Below are positions 26,129 to 35,072 of a stretch of DNA of 64,000 nucleotides, one piece after another (position 1 is the stretch's first letter; every line of letters begins with the position of its first letter). Source of the stretch: Paraktedonobacter carboxidivorans. Lineage in GTDB: Bacteria > Chloroflexota > Ktedonobacteria > Ktedonobacterales > Ktedonobacteraceae. The position numbers were made by a program, and so were the translations under genes. The DNA is taken from positions 1-64,000 of the forward strand of contig JBEVTI010000016.1 of the NCBI GenBank assembly GCA_041156125.1. The letters run 5' to 3'. The notes below the pieces were generated by a model. That model saw only the letters and a list, made by a program, of their open reading frames with translations, searched no databases and was not told the DNA's origin.

Positions 26129-26968
26129 ATGAAAACGGAGGAGTTGGCGCCGAGCGCGTTGGAGGCACGAGTACTACGCATGCTGCGGGCACTGGCGAAT
26201 CCAGCTCGCTTTCGCATTGTAGCTCTACTGGCTGAGCGCAAAGACTGCACATCTGTGCAACTGGCCGAGACGCTTCCGCTGGCTCAGTCAAGTCTCTTCG
26301 AGCATCTGACTCTGTTGCGCGAAGCGGGACTGGTGCAGGTGAGCAACGAGGGGCCTAACCGCTCCTATTGCCTGGACCCATCAAATATCGACTTCCTCGC
26401 AAGCTACCTGAGCGGGCTTGGACAGCAAACGCGCTCTTGGACCGAACTGGTGAGGATCACCGAGAAGGAGCAGCACATGAAGATTCGAGCGGCCACTAGC
26501 GAGGATGCGGCAGCTATCGCGCACATTTATAATCAGGGGATTGAGGATCGTTCAGCGACCCTGGAGGTCGAGTTGCGCACGCCTGAGGAACGAACCGAGT
26601 GGCTGGCTATGCGTGGAGCACGCCATCCAGTGCTGGTGGCGGTAGATAAAGCTGGCGCGCTTGTAGGTTGGGGCTCGCTCAATCTATTCAATGCACGCCC
26701 GGTCTACGCACATGTCACGGACTTTTCAGTCTATGTCGCTCGCGAAAAACGGGGCCAGGGCATTGGTGATGCCCTGTTGAGTGCGCTGGAAGAGCAGGCA
26801 CAAGGGCTGGGCTACCATAAAATGGTACTCGCCGCCTTTCCCACCAATGCCCCTGGTATGCGCCTTTACGAGCGCCACGGTTTCCAGACCATCGGCGTTT
26901 ACCATGAACAAGGCATGCTTGATGGTCACTGGGTAGACGTGATCGTTATGGAAAAGCTCTTGCATTGA
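26129..26968 (+). CDS. ArsR-family winged helix fused to a PAT/ArsN1-like GNAT acetyltransferase
   Basis: A 279-residue two-domain protein. Residues about 10-100 are an ArsR-type DNA-binding domain (LRALANPARFRIVALLAE, then SLFEHLTLLREAGLVQ); the classical CVC metal site is absent, with only C40 and C82 present. Residues 117-279 are a GNAT domain close to phosphinothricin/arsinothricin acetyltransferases (IRAATSEDAAAIAHIYNQGI, acetyl-CoA loop REKRGQGIGDALL, ending GHWVDVIVMEKLL). Such enzymes N-acetylate phosphinothricin, arsinothricin or methionine sulfoximine. The GNAT part begins with Met117, and AAGGAG lies 6 bases before its ATG (26477), so a free 163-residue acetyltransferase could also be made. 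It has its own promoter with an overlapping palindrome. Confidence 0.88.
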   Translation: MKTEELAPSALEARVLRMLRALANPARFRIVALLAERKDCTSVQLAETLPLAQSSLFEHLTLLREAGLVQVSNEGPNRSYCLDPSNIDFLASYLSGLGQQTRSWTELVRITEKEQHMKIRAATSEDAAAIAHIYNQGIEDRSATLEVELRTPEERTEWLAMRGARHPVLVAVDKAGALVGWGSLNLFNARPVYAHVTDFSVYVAREKRGQGIGDALLSALEEQAQGLGYHKMVLAAFPTNAPGMRLYERHGFQTIGVYHEQGMLDGHWVDVIVMEKLLH

Positions 26969-27023
26969 AAGCTCTACAACGATATAGGTGATCTCTGCTT
27001 CTGCCTCCCCAACCCGCAGAAAT

Positions 27024-27066
27024 GAAGATGTTTGCCGGGCGCGCTGCATGCCCAGCAAACATCTTC
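27024..27066. terminator. Hairpin between convergent genes
   Basis: Arms 27024-27040 and 27050-27066 pair over 17 bp with one mismatch around a 9-base loop. It lies between the ends of the ArsR-GNAT gene (plus) and the surface-protein gene (minus) and is followed by an A-rich run. Confidence 0.65.
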
Positions 27067-27203
27067 AAAACAAGCAAAAAGGTTTGGCAATTCTACAGTC
27101 CTCGAACCCCTGGCCAGAGGACTGATTATGCTCTACACTCCTACTACTTTTCAAGCGAAACGGCTGCCCTGGCCACATGGAATGGCCCATAGCCGTTATA
27201 AGC

Positions 27204-29045
27204 TTATTGGAGCCACTGAGAGTCCTGGTAGCCTGTACGCGGTTCGCGCTGTGGTCTTGGCGGACCTGGCGGCGGCGACGGTGAACCCGGTGGCGGCAAC
27301 TGCTGCGATGGTCTGTTAAGCGGCATCTGCTGAGGTGGACCCGGTGGGGGTCCATTGAACGGCATCTGCTGCTGTGGACCCGGTGGCGGCAACTGCTGCG
27401 ATGGCCTGTTGAGTTGTGGACCCGGCGGCGGTCCATTGAACGGCATCTGCTGCGGTGATCCTGGCGGCGGTCCATTGAACGGCATCTGCTGCGGTGATCC
27501 TGGCGGCGGCAACTGCTGCGATGGCCTGTTAAGCGACATCTGCTGTGTTGGCCCTGGCTGGGGGCCATTGAATGGCATTTGCTGCTGGGGTCCTGGCTGG
27601 GGTCCTGGCTGGGGTCCTGGCTGGGGTCCTGGCTGGGGTCCTGGCGGAGGACCATTGAATGGCATCTGTTGTGTTGGCCCTGGCAGGGGGCCATTGGGTG
27701 GCAGCTCCTGTTGAGGCTGCACGCTCTGACTTTTCTGACTATATTGGCGAATAACTTCAGCCAGGTAGGGATCATTGAGATCCGACACATTTGACCCGAA
27801 ATTGCCCGCATGCGATGGCGGCGGACCACCAGAGCTATTGTCCAGCTTAGATATCCAGCCGGGAGGAGAGCCACCTTGCGAGCCAGAGAATGGGTCGTCT
27901 GGCAAGCCATACATGGCGTTAAAAGCCGGACTAGCTGGCGCGAAGCCATTCGCGTTATGAATCACCGGAAACGCTCCACTGCCAGGCGGAATCATACTGC
28001 TTTCATCCGTGGGGAAGATCTGCGGTGAAGGTGGAATAAAGCTGTCCGAGAAGCCACCAAAGCCCGCGCCATTTCCACCCTGCGGCCCAGGCCCGTTGAA
28101 GCCGCCATTATTCCTGGGTGGTCCCGCAAAAGTATCAACCGCGAACATATTGGGGTTGGGTCCACCAGGACCGCCCGGACCACCAGGCTCGCCCACAAAT
28201 CCTCCCACAAATCCCTGGCTCGGAGCCATAGCACTCAGGCTATCGGGATTGGGCACGCGGGTACGCGACCAGGGACGCGCGCCGCTAGGTCGCAAATTAG
28301 TAGCAGGCGCGCCCTGTGGCAATAGCATACGGCGGAAAAAGAACCAGCCCGCACCCAGGCCAAGCAGAAGCAAAAGCACAACGCTCCCCACAATCACTAC
28401 AACCCGGGGACCATCGCTACCGCCACCAGAGTGGTTTGGAGTAGAAGTATTTCCATGATTTCCAGGTGGAACTACAGCGTCAGTCGCAGTGCTTCCCAAG
28501 GTTGGTGTATTATCTCCAGGCGCAACAGTGGTTGGAGAACCGCCAGCAGTCGCGCTGACCGAGGGGGACACGCCAGGCGTCGAGGAAGTCGAACCCCGCG
28601 TGGGGGTTGCAGTCGGCTTCTTGGTGGGCTTCTTCGTCGCCGTCGCGGTCGCCGTATCTGTGGGGCCTGTGGTGGGGGTATCTGTCGGCGCGGTCGTTGC
28701 GGAGGCCGCTGCCGTCGCCGTTTCCACCGCTGACTCTGTAGCGGTAGCCGCCGCCGCTGTCGCTGCCATGGCTACTGCCGTTTGCGCGTCTGTTGTACTA
28801 TCTAGAGGCACCCGCGGACTCGCGTACGAGATGCCTGGTCCCAGCCCTGATAGGGAGAACACCGCGGAAATAACCACAAAACCACACGCTAACAGTGCCA
28901 GAAAAATGCGCTGGCGTGTGGTACGAACAGAAGAGCCGCTATCTCCCTTATCCAGGCCCTTACGCTTTTGGAAAGCTGGCTCATCTTTCTGACCTGGCTC
29001 ATCAGGCCAGTCACTCTGATCTGATGCAGTTGGATGCTTCCTCAT
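27204..29045 (-). CDS. Bitopic/two-helix surface protein with Thr/Pro-rich linker and Pro/Gln repeat tail
   Basis: A 613-residue protein. A cytoplasmic N-terminus (1-45) is followed by a membrane segment (about 46-68), an extracellular Ala/Thr/Pro-rich linker (about 75-210, probably extended), a second membrane segment (about 215-236) and a 375-residue tail rich in Pro, Gly, Gln and Asn. The tail contains repeats of QQMPFNGPPPGP-type units and five PGPQ units encoded by a 12-bp DNA repeat. No catalytic domain was found. With two helices the tail would be cytoplasmic, which is odd for such a sequence. It is the last of three membrane-anchored protein genes in the same direction (31335 to 27204). 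Confidence 0.65.
   Translation of the reverse strand: MRKHPTASDQSDWPDEPGQKDEPAFQKRKGLDKGDSGSSVRTTRQRIFLALLACGFVVISAVFSLSGLGPGISYASPRVPLDSTTDAQTAVAMAATAAAATATESAVETATAAASATTAPTDTPTTGPTDTATATATKKPTKKPTATPTRGSTSSTPGVSPSVSATAGGSPTTVAPGDNTPTLGSTATDAVVPPGNHGNTSTPNHSGGGSDGPRVVVIVGSVVLLLLLGLGAGWFFFRRMLLPQGAPATNLRPSGARPWSRTRVPNPDSLSAMAPSQGFVGGFVGEPGGPGGPGGPNPNMFAVDTFAGPPRNNGGFNGPGPQGGNGAGFGGFSDSFIPPSPQIFPTDESSMIPPGSGAFPVIHNANGFAPASPAFNAMYGLPDDPFSGSQGGSPPGWISKLDNSSGGPPPSHAGNFGSNVSDLNDPYLAEVIRQYSQKSQSVQPQQELPPNGPLPGPTQQMPFNGPPPGPQPGPQPGPQPGPQPGPQQQMPFNGPQPGPTQQMSLNRPSQQLPPPGSPQQMPFNGPPPGSPQQMPFNGPPPGPQLNRPSQQLPPPGPQQQMPFNGPPPGPPQQMPLNRPSQQLPPPGSPSPPPGPPRPQREPRTGYQDSQWLQ
27589..27648. repeat. 12-bp tandem repeat within the surface-protein gene
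   Basis: Four perfect copies of GGTCCTGGCTGG and a fifth variant copy (GGTCCTGGCGGA). On the minus strand they encode PGPQ units, so gain or loss of a unit keeps the frame. Confidence 0.9.
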
Positions 29046-29375
29046 ACAAAAAACTCCTCACCGGGCCCGACCTCATCCACACCCCATCTTCTTCACTGAG
29101 CCGCATTCTCACCTGTGTGCTTTTCTTCAATATACACCTCCGCGCGCGTGGGAATGTAGCGCGAGAGGAAAAATAGGACATATACCTGTTTTGTGAAACG
29201 TTTTCTTAACCACTTGAGACTAGAGCATGAAAGATAGACGTATCAGATGCCCCAAACACAGCCGATATATCCCCCCATCTGCTGAGCATGGAGCTACACC
29301 TCGTCTTCTGTTTAATGGTGCAGGCAACGTCCGAATTGCTGACTTCATTGGCAAGAAAACGCATGTCGCGAGTAA
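29046..29375. other. Gene-free stretch
   Basis: About 330 bp between two genes in the same direction. It must contain the promoter of the Pro/Gln-tail protein. No hairpin or gene was recognised. Confidence 0.4.
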
Positions 29376-30659
29376 TTATTGGACCTCAACTTCTTCACCA
29401 ATCGGGGGTCTGGGCGTGGCGAACAGGCTTACCTGAGCCTCACGCATAGCTTCAGCCAGACCGGGATCAAAGGGAATAGAGACGGCCTTGTTCTCAGCAA
29501 TGGTCAGCCCTGCTATTTCTGAGAAAGGCGTGTACTCCATCCCAGGATTCCCCGCGGGTGAGTTACCTCCAGGGTACATTGCGCCTGGCCAGGGAGCAAC
29601 CATTCCCGAGCCATTATTAGCGCTGCCATTCATCATGTCTATCGCTTCTGGCCAGAGCAAAGGACCAGAGGTTGGAGCCGCAGAGAGGGTAAGCCTACGA
29701 CGTTGCCTGCGCACCACCAGCACTCCGGCACAGAGTGCGAGCGTGACCAGGATAGCCCCACCAAGCGCGATTGGCAAAAGCAAACTCGTCTTGCCAGCTG
29801 TATTGCCTATACTTGTGCTGGTCGGCATTGTATGCTGAGCCGCCACCACGGGCGCTGTCGGCACGGGTGTTGGCGTCGCGGTCTTCTGGGCCACACGGGC
29901 CGTAGATGTCGGTACGAGTGCAAGACTGATGCCGCTAACATGAAAAGTGGTAACCGCGCTCAATGCTGGTGGAGAACCGCCGCCAACCGCGCCTGTAAGA
30001 GTATAGGAGCCTGTGCTCGCATGAACGGGAACGGAAAATGTGTGGGTAAACGCTCCTGAGCCATTCGACAGCGCGGAGCCGAGGAATATGCTCTGTCCAC
30101 CATTGGCCGAGCGCCAGATCAAGTTAACGTTTGATCCACTCGGCAAAAAATTCGTGCCAGAGACCGTCGCCTGTTTACCCACCTGAAGCGTGGCTGGCGC
30201 GATTGCGATGTGCGGGGCACTGGCCGACAAGACCTTATAGTTCCCGACTTGAAAAGTAAAGGAGTTCGCGCTCGCGCACACGCCAAAAGAACCTATGCCC
30301 GTAGTTGCTGGCCAGCGAAACCAGCCACTAAAGGCGCCATCACGCACTACGCTCACCTGACCACCCGAGGCAAGGTTACAGGTGTGAAAATCGAGAGTAT
30401 ACCCCAACTTGACCTGAGTGCCATCAGTGAAAAAGACACCGCTCGCGCTAACCGTAATCACGGCACTCACCGGACCTTGCGTGGGACTCACCGTAAATGT
30501 GTTTTTTGAGGGGGTAAAAGAGGCAGCTAACACCTGTTCAGAGCTGGTCAGCGCGGCAAATGCCAGAACAGGTACAAACAGACCAACGAGAAAAACACAG
30601 TGCCAGAAATGCCTGTGTAAAAAATTTCCTGTTCCCTGTGGGTCCGCGAGACGCTGCAT
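29376..30659 (-). CDS. Membrane-anchored protein with two Ig-like (IPT-type) extracellular domains
   Basis: A 427-residue protein starting at ATG 30659 (AGGAAG upstream; an in-frame start at 30686 is less likely). A signal peptide (hydrophobic about 21-37) is followed by two beta-rich domains (about 50-145 and 150-240) of IPT/Ig type: NTFTVSPTQGPVSAVITVSA, IAIAPATLQVGKQATVSG and GSNVNLIWRSANGG. A Thr/Pro linker, a membrane helix (about 293-315) with a RRQRRR stop-transfer and a 100-residue cytoplasmic tail follow. No enzymatic motif. It shares its architecture with the gene at 27204-29045 and probably belongs to the same envelope system. Confidence 0.7.
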   Translation of the reverse strand: MQRLADPQGTGNFLHRHFWHCVFLVGLFVPVLAFAALTSSEQVLAASFTPSKNTFTVSPTQGPVSAVITVSASGVFFTDGTQVKLGYTLDFHTCNLASGGQVSVVRDGAFSGWFRWPATTGIGSFGVCASANSFTFQVGNYKVLSASAPHIAIAPATLQVGKQATVSGTNFLPSGSNVNLIWRSANGGQSIFLGSALSNGSGAFTHTFSVPVHASTGSYTLTGAVGGGSPPALSAVTTFHVSGISLALVPTSTARVAQKTATPTPVPTAPVVAAQHTMPTSTSIGNTAGKTSLLLPIALGGAILVTLALCAGVLVVRRQRRRLTLSAAPTSGPLLWPEAIDMMNGSANNGSGMVAPWPGAMYPGGNSPAGNPGMEYTPFSEIAGLTIAENKAVSIPFDPGLAEAMREAQVSLFATPRPPIGEEVEVQ

Positions 30660-30777
30660 AACGATTCTTCCTGGTGAGGCCTCCACATCCGAACACTCCT
30701 ACCTGCAGCCCAACCACTCACTCTTTGTAAGTGTAAGAGGGAGCTTACAGGCTGTCAAGCACGGGGGGTAAGATGTA

Positions 30778-31335
30778 CTAGTGCCTGAAGGTGATCGTCT
30801 GGTCAGCCAGCAGTAAAGATAGTTGAGAGAGATCAAGAGGGGTATTTACCCAGAAATCGAGAAAACCCTGCTCGTCCTGACCGGGTAGAATATCAGGTGA
30901 GATCTGCGCGAGATTCGCGGGAAGCCGCGTCCCATCACTCAAAACCAGGCGCACCAACTCAGAATAATTGAGACCCAGCGGACCACGCTGACTTTTAGGG
31001 GCCTGCACGTGAAGATAAACGCGCAAAACATATTTTTTGTGCCCGTACTGGCTTTTCCCATCGTTAGAGAAAGATCCTGCCTGCATCACCGTGGTCACAG
31101 TTACAGTCGCGCCCTGATAACTTATGCTGTGATTAACTGTGAACGAACTGGTCAGACCAGTCACGATCACCTTTGAGGCTGGCGTATCGCCCGTTGTGGT
31201 GTTGTCGGTATCGTAATGTGGCCCATAAATGACGCCGAGAGCGACAATTAGCGCGATAATGACAATGCCCAGGCCCGCACGCTGCAGCGGCGAAAGGGAG
31301 GCCAGCCAGCCCTTCTTCTTCTGTACTTGTGACAT
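30778..31335 (-). CDS. Single-pass membrane protein with a DUF4352-like extracellular domain
   Basis: A 185-residue protein: short basic N-terminus, one membrane helix (about 19-37), a Thr-rich spacer and a beta-sandwich of about 125 residues (NHSISYQGATVTVTTVMQAG, KKYVLRVYLHVQAP, LVLSDGTRLPANL, FLDFWVNTPLDLSQLSLLL). The pattern of a strand on induced conformation, 'vL.v.l.v', and LxLxDGT resembles DUF4352/telomeric-repeat-like lipoprotein domains of Gram-positive bacteria, function unknown. It lies between the DUF1501/DUF1800 pair and the two large anchored proteins, all in one direction. Confidence 0.6.
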   Translation of the reverse strand: MSQVQKKKGWLASLSPLQRAGLGIVIIALIVALGVIYGPHYDTDNTTTGDTPASKVIVTGLTSSFTVNHSISYQGATVTVTTVMQAGSFSNDGKSQYGHKKYVLRVYLHVQAPKSQRGPLGLNYSELVRLVLSDGTRLPANLAQISPDILPGQDEQGFLDFWVNTPLDLSQLSLLLADQTITFRH

Positions 31336-31496
31336 ACTTACTATTTTTTATTGCTCCGTTTGCTGTGTTAATCCCCTCTTATTATAAGGCAAGTTGCTAG
31401 TAGCTGACTAGAGGACTGCCAAAGGCGTTCATATAAGTCAGCCTGATTTTGTAAAAGTAGGCCAAAACAGCTTTTGCCTCCCCGCCCTGGCGAAAA

Positions 31497-31537
31497 GCAG
31501 AGGTTTGGCGGGCGTTGCGTGCCTGCCAAACCTCTGC
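31497..31537 (-). terminator. Hairpin downstream of the DUF1501 gene
   Basis: Arms 31497-31509 and 31525-31537 are exact complements (13 bp) around a 15-base loop, 40 bp beyond the DUF1501 stop on the minus strand. Confidence 0.6.
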
Positions 31538-31577
31538 AAAACAAAAGGTGTACTACCCCGCATCGCGGGAGAAAGTA

Positions 31578-32840
31578 TTAAGGATTTGGCAGGAAGTTTT
31601 GGGAGCCGAAGGAGCCGCCTAAGACTTGTTGGGAGGAAGCACCCATCCAGCGATCGAGGACTGTGGCATAGACTGAGCGAAAATCAACGGTATACTTCAG
31701 ATTACCATTGTTGTCCAGGCTACTCAGGCTGGGTGGCTCACCAAAGATGCCCCGATTGATACCCTTACCGAGTACAAAGAGCGGCGCGGCTGTTCCGTGA
31801 TCGGTACCCTGGCTACCATTCTCTTCGACGCGGCGTCCAAATTCGGACCAGGTGAGAACGATAACATTATCAGCCTTGCCATGGGCCATCAGGTCACTAT
31901 AGAAAGCCGAGAGTCCCCCGGCCAGGGTCGTCATGAGTGTATTGTGGGTATCCTGCTGGTTAGCATGGGTATCAAAGCCCCCCAGCGTGACATAGCCAAC
32001 GCGCAGCCCAAGATCCTGCACAATCGCTTCAGCCAGGATTTTGAGGCCCGCGGCAAACGAATCCTGGGGATATGTAACTGCTGGCACATAGGCCAGGTCA
32101 GCCGTGTGCAGGGCACGTGAACCCTCCTGAGCACTCAAAGCAGTGGTATCAAGGAGCGCGGCATAGGGCGAGGTCTTGGGGTACGAGTTATAGAGATTGA
32201 GCAAAGCCTGCGTCCGCGCATTTCCACGGTCGGGATCGATCGGGTCAGGCGCGATGGCGTACGACTTGGTGTTCGTGAGCGTGGGCACCTGGGCCGAAAT
32301 TGAGCGCAGAGCCTGAGCGGTCATTGTACCGACATCCAGCGATTTGAACGGATGCCCGGATTCGTCTACCAGGCCGGAAACAAGCTTACCCAGCCAGCCA
32401 TCGCTGCCATTGCCGTTTAAATCCAGCGTCTGCCAGATATCCATGGCCTGGAAATGCGAAAGGCTCTGATTAGGGTAGCCTACGCCCTCGACGACTGCCA
32501 GTTGGCCGGCATCCCAGAAATTCTTTAAAGGCTGCAAATTGGGGTGCAAGCCCAGGCGTGTATCCAGGGGCAGGACCTTATTATCGGGAATGGCCAGGGT
32601 TGGCCGCATCTGCTTATAGAGCGAGTCGGTAAAGGGTACAACTGTGCTCAGACCATCGTTGCCTCCCGCCATCTGCACAACGATCAGCGTATGATCAGTC
32701 GCTACCTGCGAAAAGCTCGACCCTTCTTTCGCCAGCGTCATGGCCGAGGCTACTCCCCGGCTAAAAATGGCCGGCATGGCCATACCAGCGGAGACGATTA
32801 ACATACCATCTTTCATCATTGCTCTGCGCGTTAATTTCAT
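31578..32840 (-). CDS. DUF1501 family protein, Tat-exported
   Basis: A 420-residue protein of the DUF1501/COG4102 family, related to the alkaline-phosphatase/sulfatase superfamily but without a proven activity. The N-terminus is a twin-arginine signal (LTRRAMMK, then a hydrophobic stretch ending ASA). Family segments: VVQMAGGNDGLSTVVPF, LGLHPNLQPLKNFWDAGQ, SLSHFQAMDIWQT, VLTWSEFGRRVEENGSQGTDHG. It lies 100 bp downstream of the DUF1800 gene; the two families are habitually neighbours in Planctomycetes, Myxobacteria and others, so they should act together at the cell surface. Confidence 0.9.
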   Translation of the reverse strand: MKLTRRAMMKDGMLIVSAGMAMPAIFSRGVASAMTLAKEGSSFSQVATDHTLIVVQMAGGNDGLSTVVPFTDSLYKQMRPTLAIPDNKVLPLDTRLGLHPNLQPLKNFWDAGQLAVVEGVGYPNQSLSHFQAMDIWQTLDLNGNGSDGWLGKLVSGLVDESGHPFKSLDVGTMTAQALRSISAQVPTLTNTKSYAIAPDPIDPDRGNARTQALLNLYNSYPKTSPYAALLDTTALSAQEGSRALHTADLAYVPAVTYPQDSFAAGLKILAEAIVQDLGLRVGYVTLGGFDTHANQQDTHNTLMTTLAGGLSAFYSDLMAHGKADNVIVLTWSEFGRRVEENGSQGTDHGTAAPLFVLGKGINRGIFGEPPSLSSLDNNGNLKYTVDFRSVYATVLDRWMGASSQQVLGGSFGSQNFLPNP

Positions 32841-32941
32841 ATATAAACCTCTTATCTTAAACGAAGAACAGGCTCCGTCTGCAGATGGGAGCGTTGTCCC
32901 ACGCTCGCTCGTATCCTGCGCTCACATTCAAGTCAAATGAA

Positions 32942-34687
32942 TCAATTCAATTGGTACTCTGGCGAGGACATGAGCAGGTACAACGCGCCTCGCACACGAT
33001 TAAGCGGGTACGCCTTGCCTCCGCTCAGGGTAATCTGCGCTTTGCTGGCATTGTCAGTAGCGCTAAAGTAGTCAAGCACCTGGGTCCGACGCTCAGTTGG
33101 TAGCGGGCCATCAAGCATGAAACCAGCGAAGTGATCGACAAATGTCTCTGGCGAGGTAAGCTTATTCGCGTTGATCATGCCCTGCAAATCAATCGGTGAC
33201 TGAGTTGCTTTGGTCACTGTTCCACGCACCAGTAGCAGATCGATATAGTTGAGCCGCGTCATCCAGGCACCACTATTAAGCCAACTGGAGCTAAGTTTAT
33301 CGCCAGGCCAGCCTGAGACATCTGGTGGATCAAACAGCGGCTGACCCATCAGGGTGGTGATCGCGGGCAGACCCTGGCCGTCGCCCTGTAAACCCAGCGC
33401 GCGATAAGCTCCAACGGTAAATTCAACTGGCGACTTGATACGGCTGCGATATGCCTGCGCCGAAGAGAATTGAGGCGAAAGCAGCAACGCGCGCATCACC
33501 GCGCCCATATTGTGACCACTCTGCACATAGGCGTCAACCAGCGGCTTGAGATCATCGTTGCTGGGATTTTCATGCACAAAAAAGGAGAAGAGGTGGCGAC
33601 CAATAAACCAGGGTGTGGCTGGATGGTTGGCTAGAATACGCACAATATCTTTGTAGTCAAAACTACCCGTCTGGCCCATAAAGCGCACTGGCAGCGTGCT
33701 GTGGTCCGCGGGATTATAAACTGAACTGTCTACACCCTTAAGATGCCAGCCAGTCAACGCCGCCGCGCCTGCGAAGACATCTTGCTGGGTATAATTCTGA
33801 ATTCCGACAGTAAACAACTCCATCAATTCACGCGCATAATTTTCATTGGGATGGGCTTTAGTACTTTTAGTCAGATCCAGATAGAAAAGCATCGCCGGAT
33901 CGGCGGTGATACCAAGCAGGATCGTATCAAAGGTATCAAAAGCATGTGTACGTAGAAAATTGTTTTGATTTAACATGCGTATATAGGCTCTGGGACCACC
34001 TACTTTGCGAAAACTGCTGGTCAGAACGCCGCTCCAGAAGAGCGTCATTTTCTCCAGTAGAGGGCGCTGTGTCCAGGCCATACGCAAGAGCCACCAGCGC
34101 TGCTGATCCTGGGGAGCGCTCATATTGAGGTTCAGCGCCTGCAAGCTCTTCTCCATCGCGCTATCGTCTACCTTCTGGTAGTTGAGCAAACGATCGACAG
34201 CGCCCTGATAGCCCAGTTTGCGGTACATGTCCAGTTCGCTTGCATTCGCGCCAAAGCCGGCACGACGTAAGAGATGGCCAATCTGCACCTCGCTACCCGC
34301 TGAGCCTGACGTAGTATTGTTGAGGCCCCCATGGCTCAGCCATTCACCGAGGGCAACGCCGCCAAGAGTAACCACGCCACCAGCCACGGCCAGCCCGGCC
34401 AATGACTTTCCCATAAACTTGCGCCGCGCTACACTCTTGCTGACAACTGGTGTCTGCTGTACTGGTCCCTGCGCGAGCGCCCCTGGAGGGATCGCAACGG
34501 GCGGCTGCTGATTATAAATCTTCTGTGTACTCGCGCCCGCCGGTGGCATACCGGGGGCCTGATTGAGGACCGTTGGCGCGCCCATCGCAGTTGCGGCAGC
34601 TGGCGTCATGGATATTGTCTGGTCCACATGAGGCTGCGCGCTCCCTGGAGCCTGCGCATCACCTGGCTGGTTATCGTTTGTTTTCAT
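32942..34687 (-). CDS. DUF1800 family protein with long N-terminal extension before a Tat-like signal
   Basis: A 581-residue DUF1800 (COG5267) protein. Family segments: HLLRRAGFGANASELDMY, WWLLRMAWTQRPLLEKM, LFWSGVLTSSFRKVG, NENYARELMELFTVGI, FSFFVHENPSNDDLKPLV, PPDVSGWPGDKL. The putative Tat signal (VARRKFMGKSLAGLAVAGG) starts only at about residue 87 and is preceded by a Pro/Ala/Gln-rich segment, which is unusual for an exported protein. ATG 34687 is used; a GTG one codon earlier is an alternative. Function unknown; it probably forms a complex or pathway with the DUF1501 protein encoded just downstream. Confidence 0.88.
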   Translation of the reverse strand: MKTNDNQPGDAQAPGSAQPHVDQTISMTPAAATAMGAPTVLNQAPGMPPAGASTQKIYNQQPPVAIPPGALAQGPVQQTPVVSKSVARRKFMGKSLAGLAVAGGVVTLGGVALGEWLSHGGLNNTTSGSAGSEVQIGHLLRRAGFGANASELDMYRKLGYQGAVDRLLNYQKVDDSAMEKSLQALNLNMSAPQDQQRWWLLRMAWTQRPLLEKMTLFWSGVLTSSFRKVGGPRAYIRMLNQNNFLRTHAFDTFDTILLGITADPAMLFYLDLTKSTKAHPNENYARELMELFTVGIQNYTQQDVFAGAAALTGWHLKGVDSSVYNPADHSTLPVRFMGQTGSFDYKDIVRILANHPATPWFIGRHLFSFFVHENPSNDDLKPLVDAYVQSGHNMGAVMRALLLSPQFSSAQAYRSRIKSPVEFTVGAYRALGLQGDGQGLPAITTLMGQPLFDPPDVSGWPGDKLSSSWLNSGAWMTRLNYIDLLLVRGTVTKATQSPIDLQGMINANKLTSPETFVDHFAGFMLDGPLPTERRTQVLDYFSATDNASKAQITLSGGKAYPLNRVRGALYLLMSSPEYQLN

Positions 34688-35072
34688 CACCTTGTATCTC
34701 CATGCAGAGCTGGCTCTGGTCTGCTCATAACATCTTCATTCTTACCTGATCTACCATCAACATCTTCTAAAAAGAAGTGTAACAGGGAAAACTCAAGAAA
34801 GCCTCAAGAAGTTCTCCTGTTCTGGGCAAGAGAATGCTCGGCACCTACGGCGCCGCAGATCCTCTCATTTATTGCTCATATTAGAATCGAATTTTAGAAT
34901 CGAATTTTTTAAATTTTCGTCATTCCTGCAACGGATAGCACCTCTGCTTCGTCCGTAGTAGTGGCACATTTATGTGGCCTGTGTCACCGGCAAAGAGGCC
35001 AGCCTGTTCGCCCTCCGCGGGGTGTTGATAGCATCGAACCACGTACAGAAGTAACAGTAGGATTTTTTGCGC
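34688..35072. other. Divergent intergenic region
   Basis: About 385 bp between the DUF1800 gene (minus) and the glycosyltransferase-like gene (plus); it should hold both promoters. A short direct repeat, TTAGAATCGAATTT twice around 34878-34910, lies in an AT-rich patch. No gene was recognised. Confidence 0.4.

Noticed and set aside
27250..27720. CRISPR-like array in a repeat-rich region.
   Set aside because: The repeats are short, contiguous or coding (PGPQ, QQMPFNGPPPGP) with no unique spacers and no cas genes.
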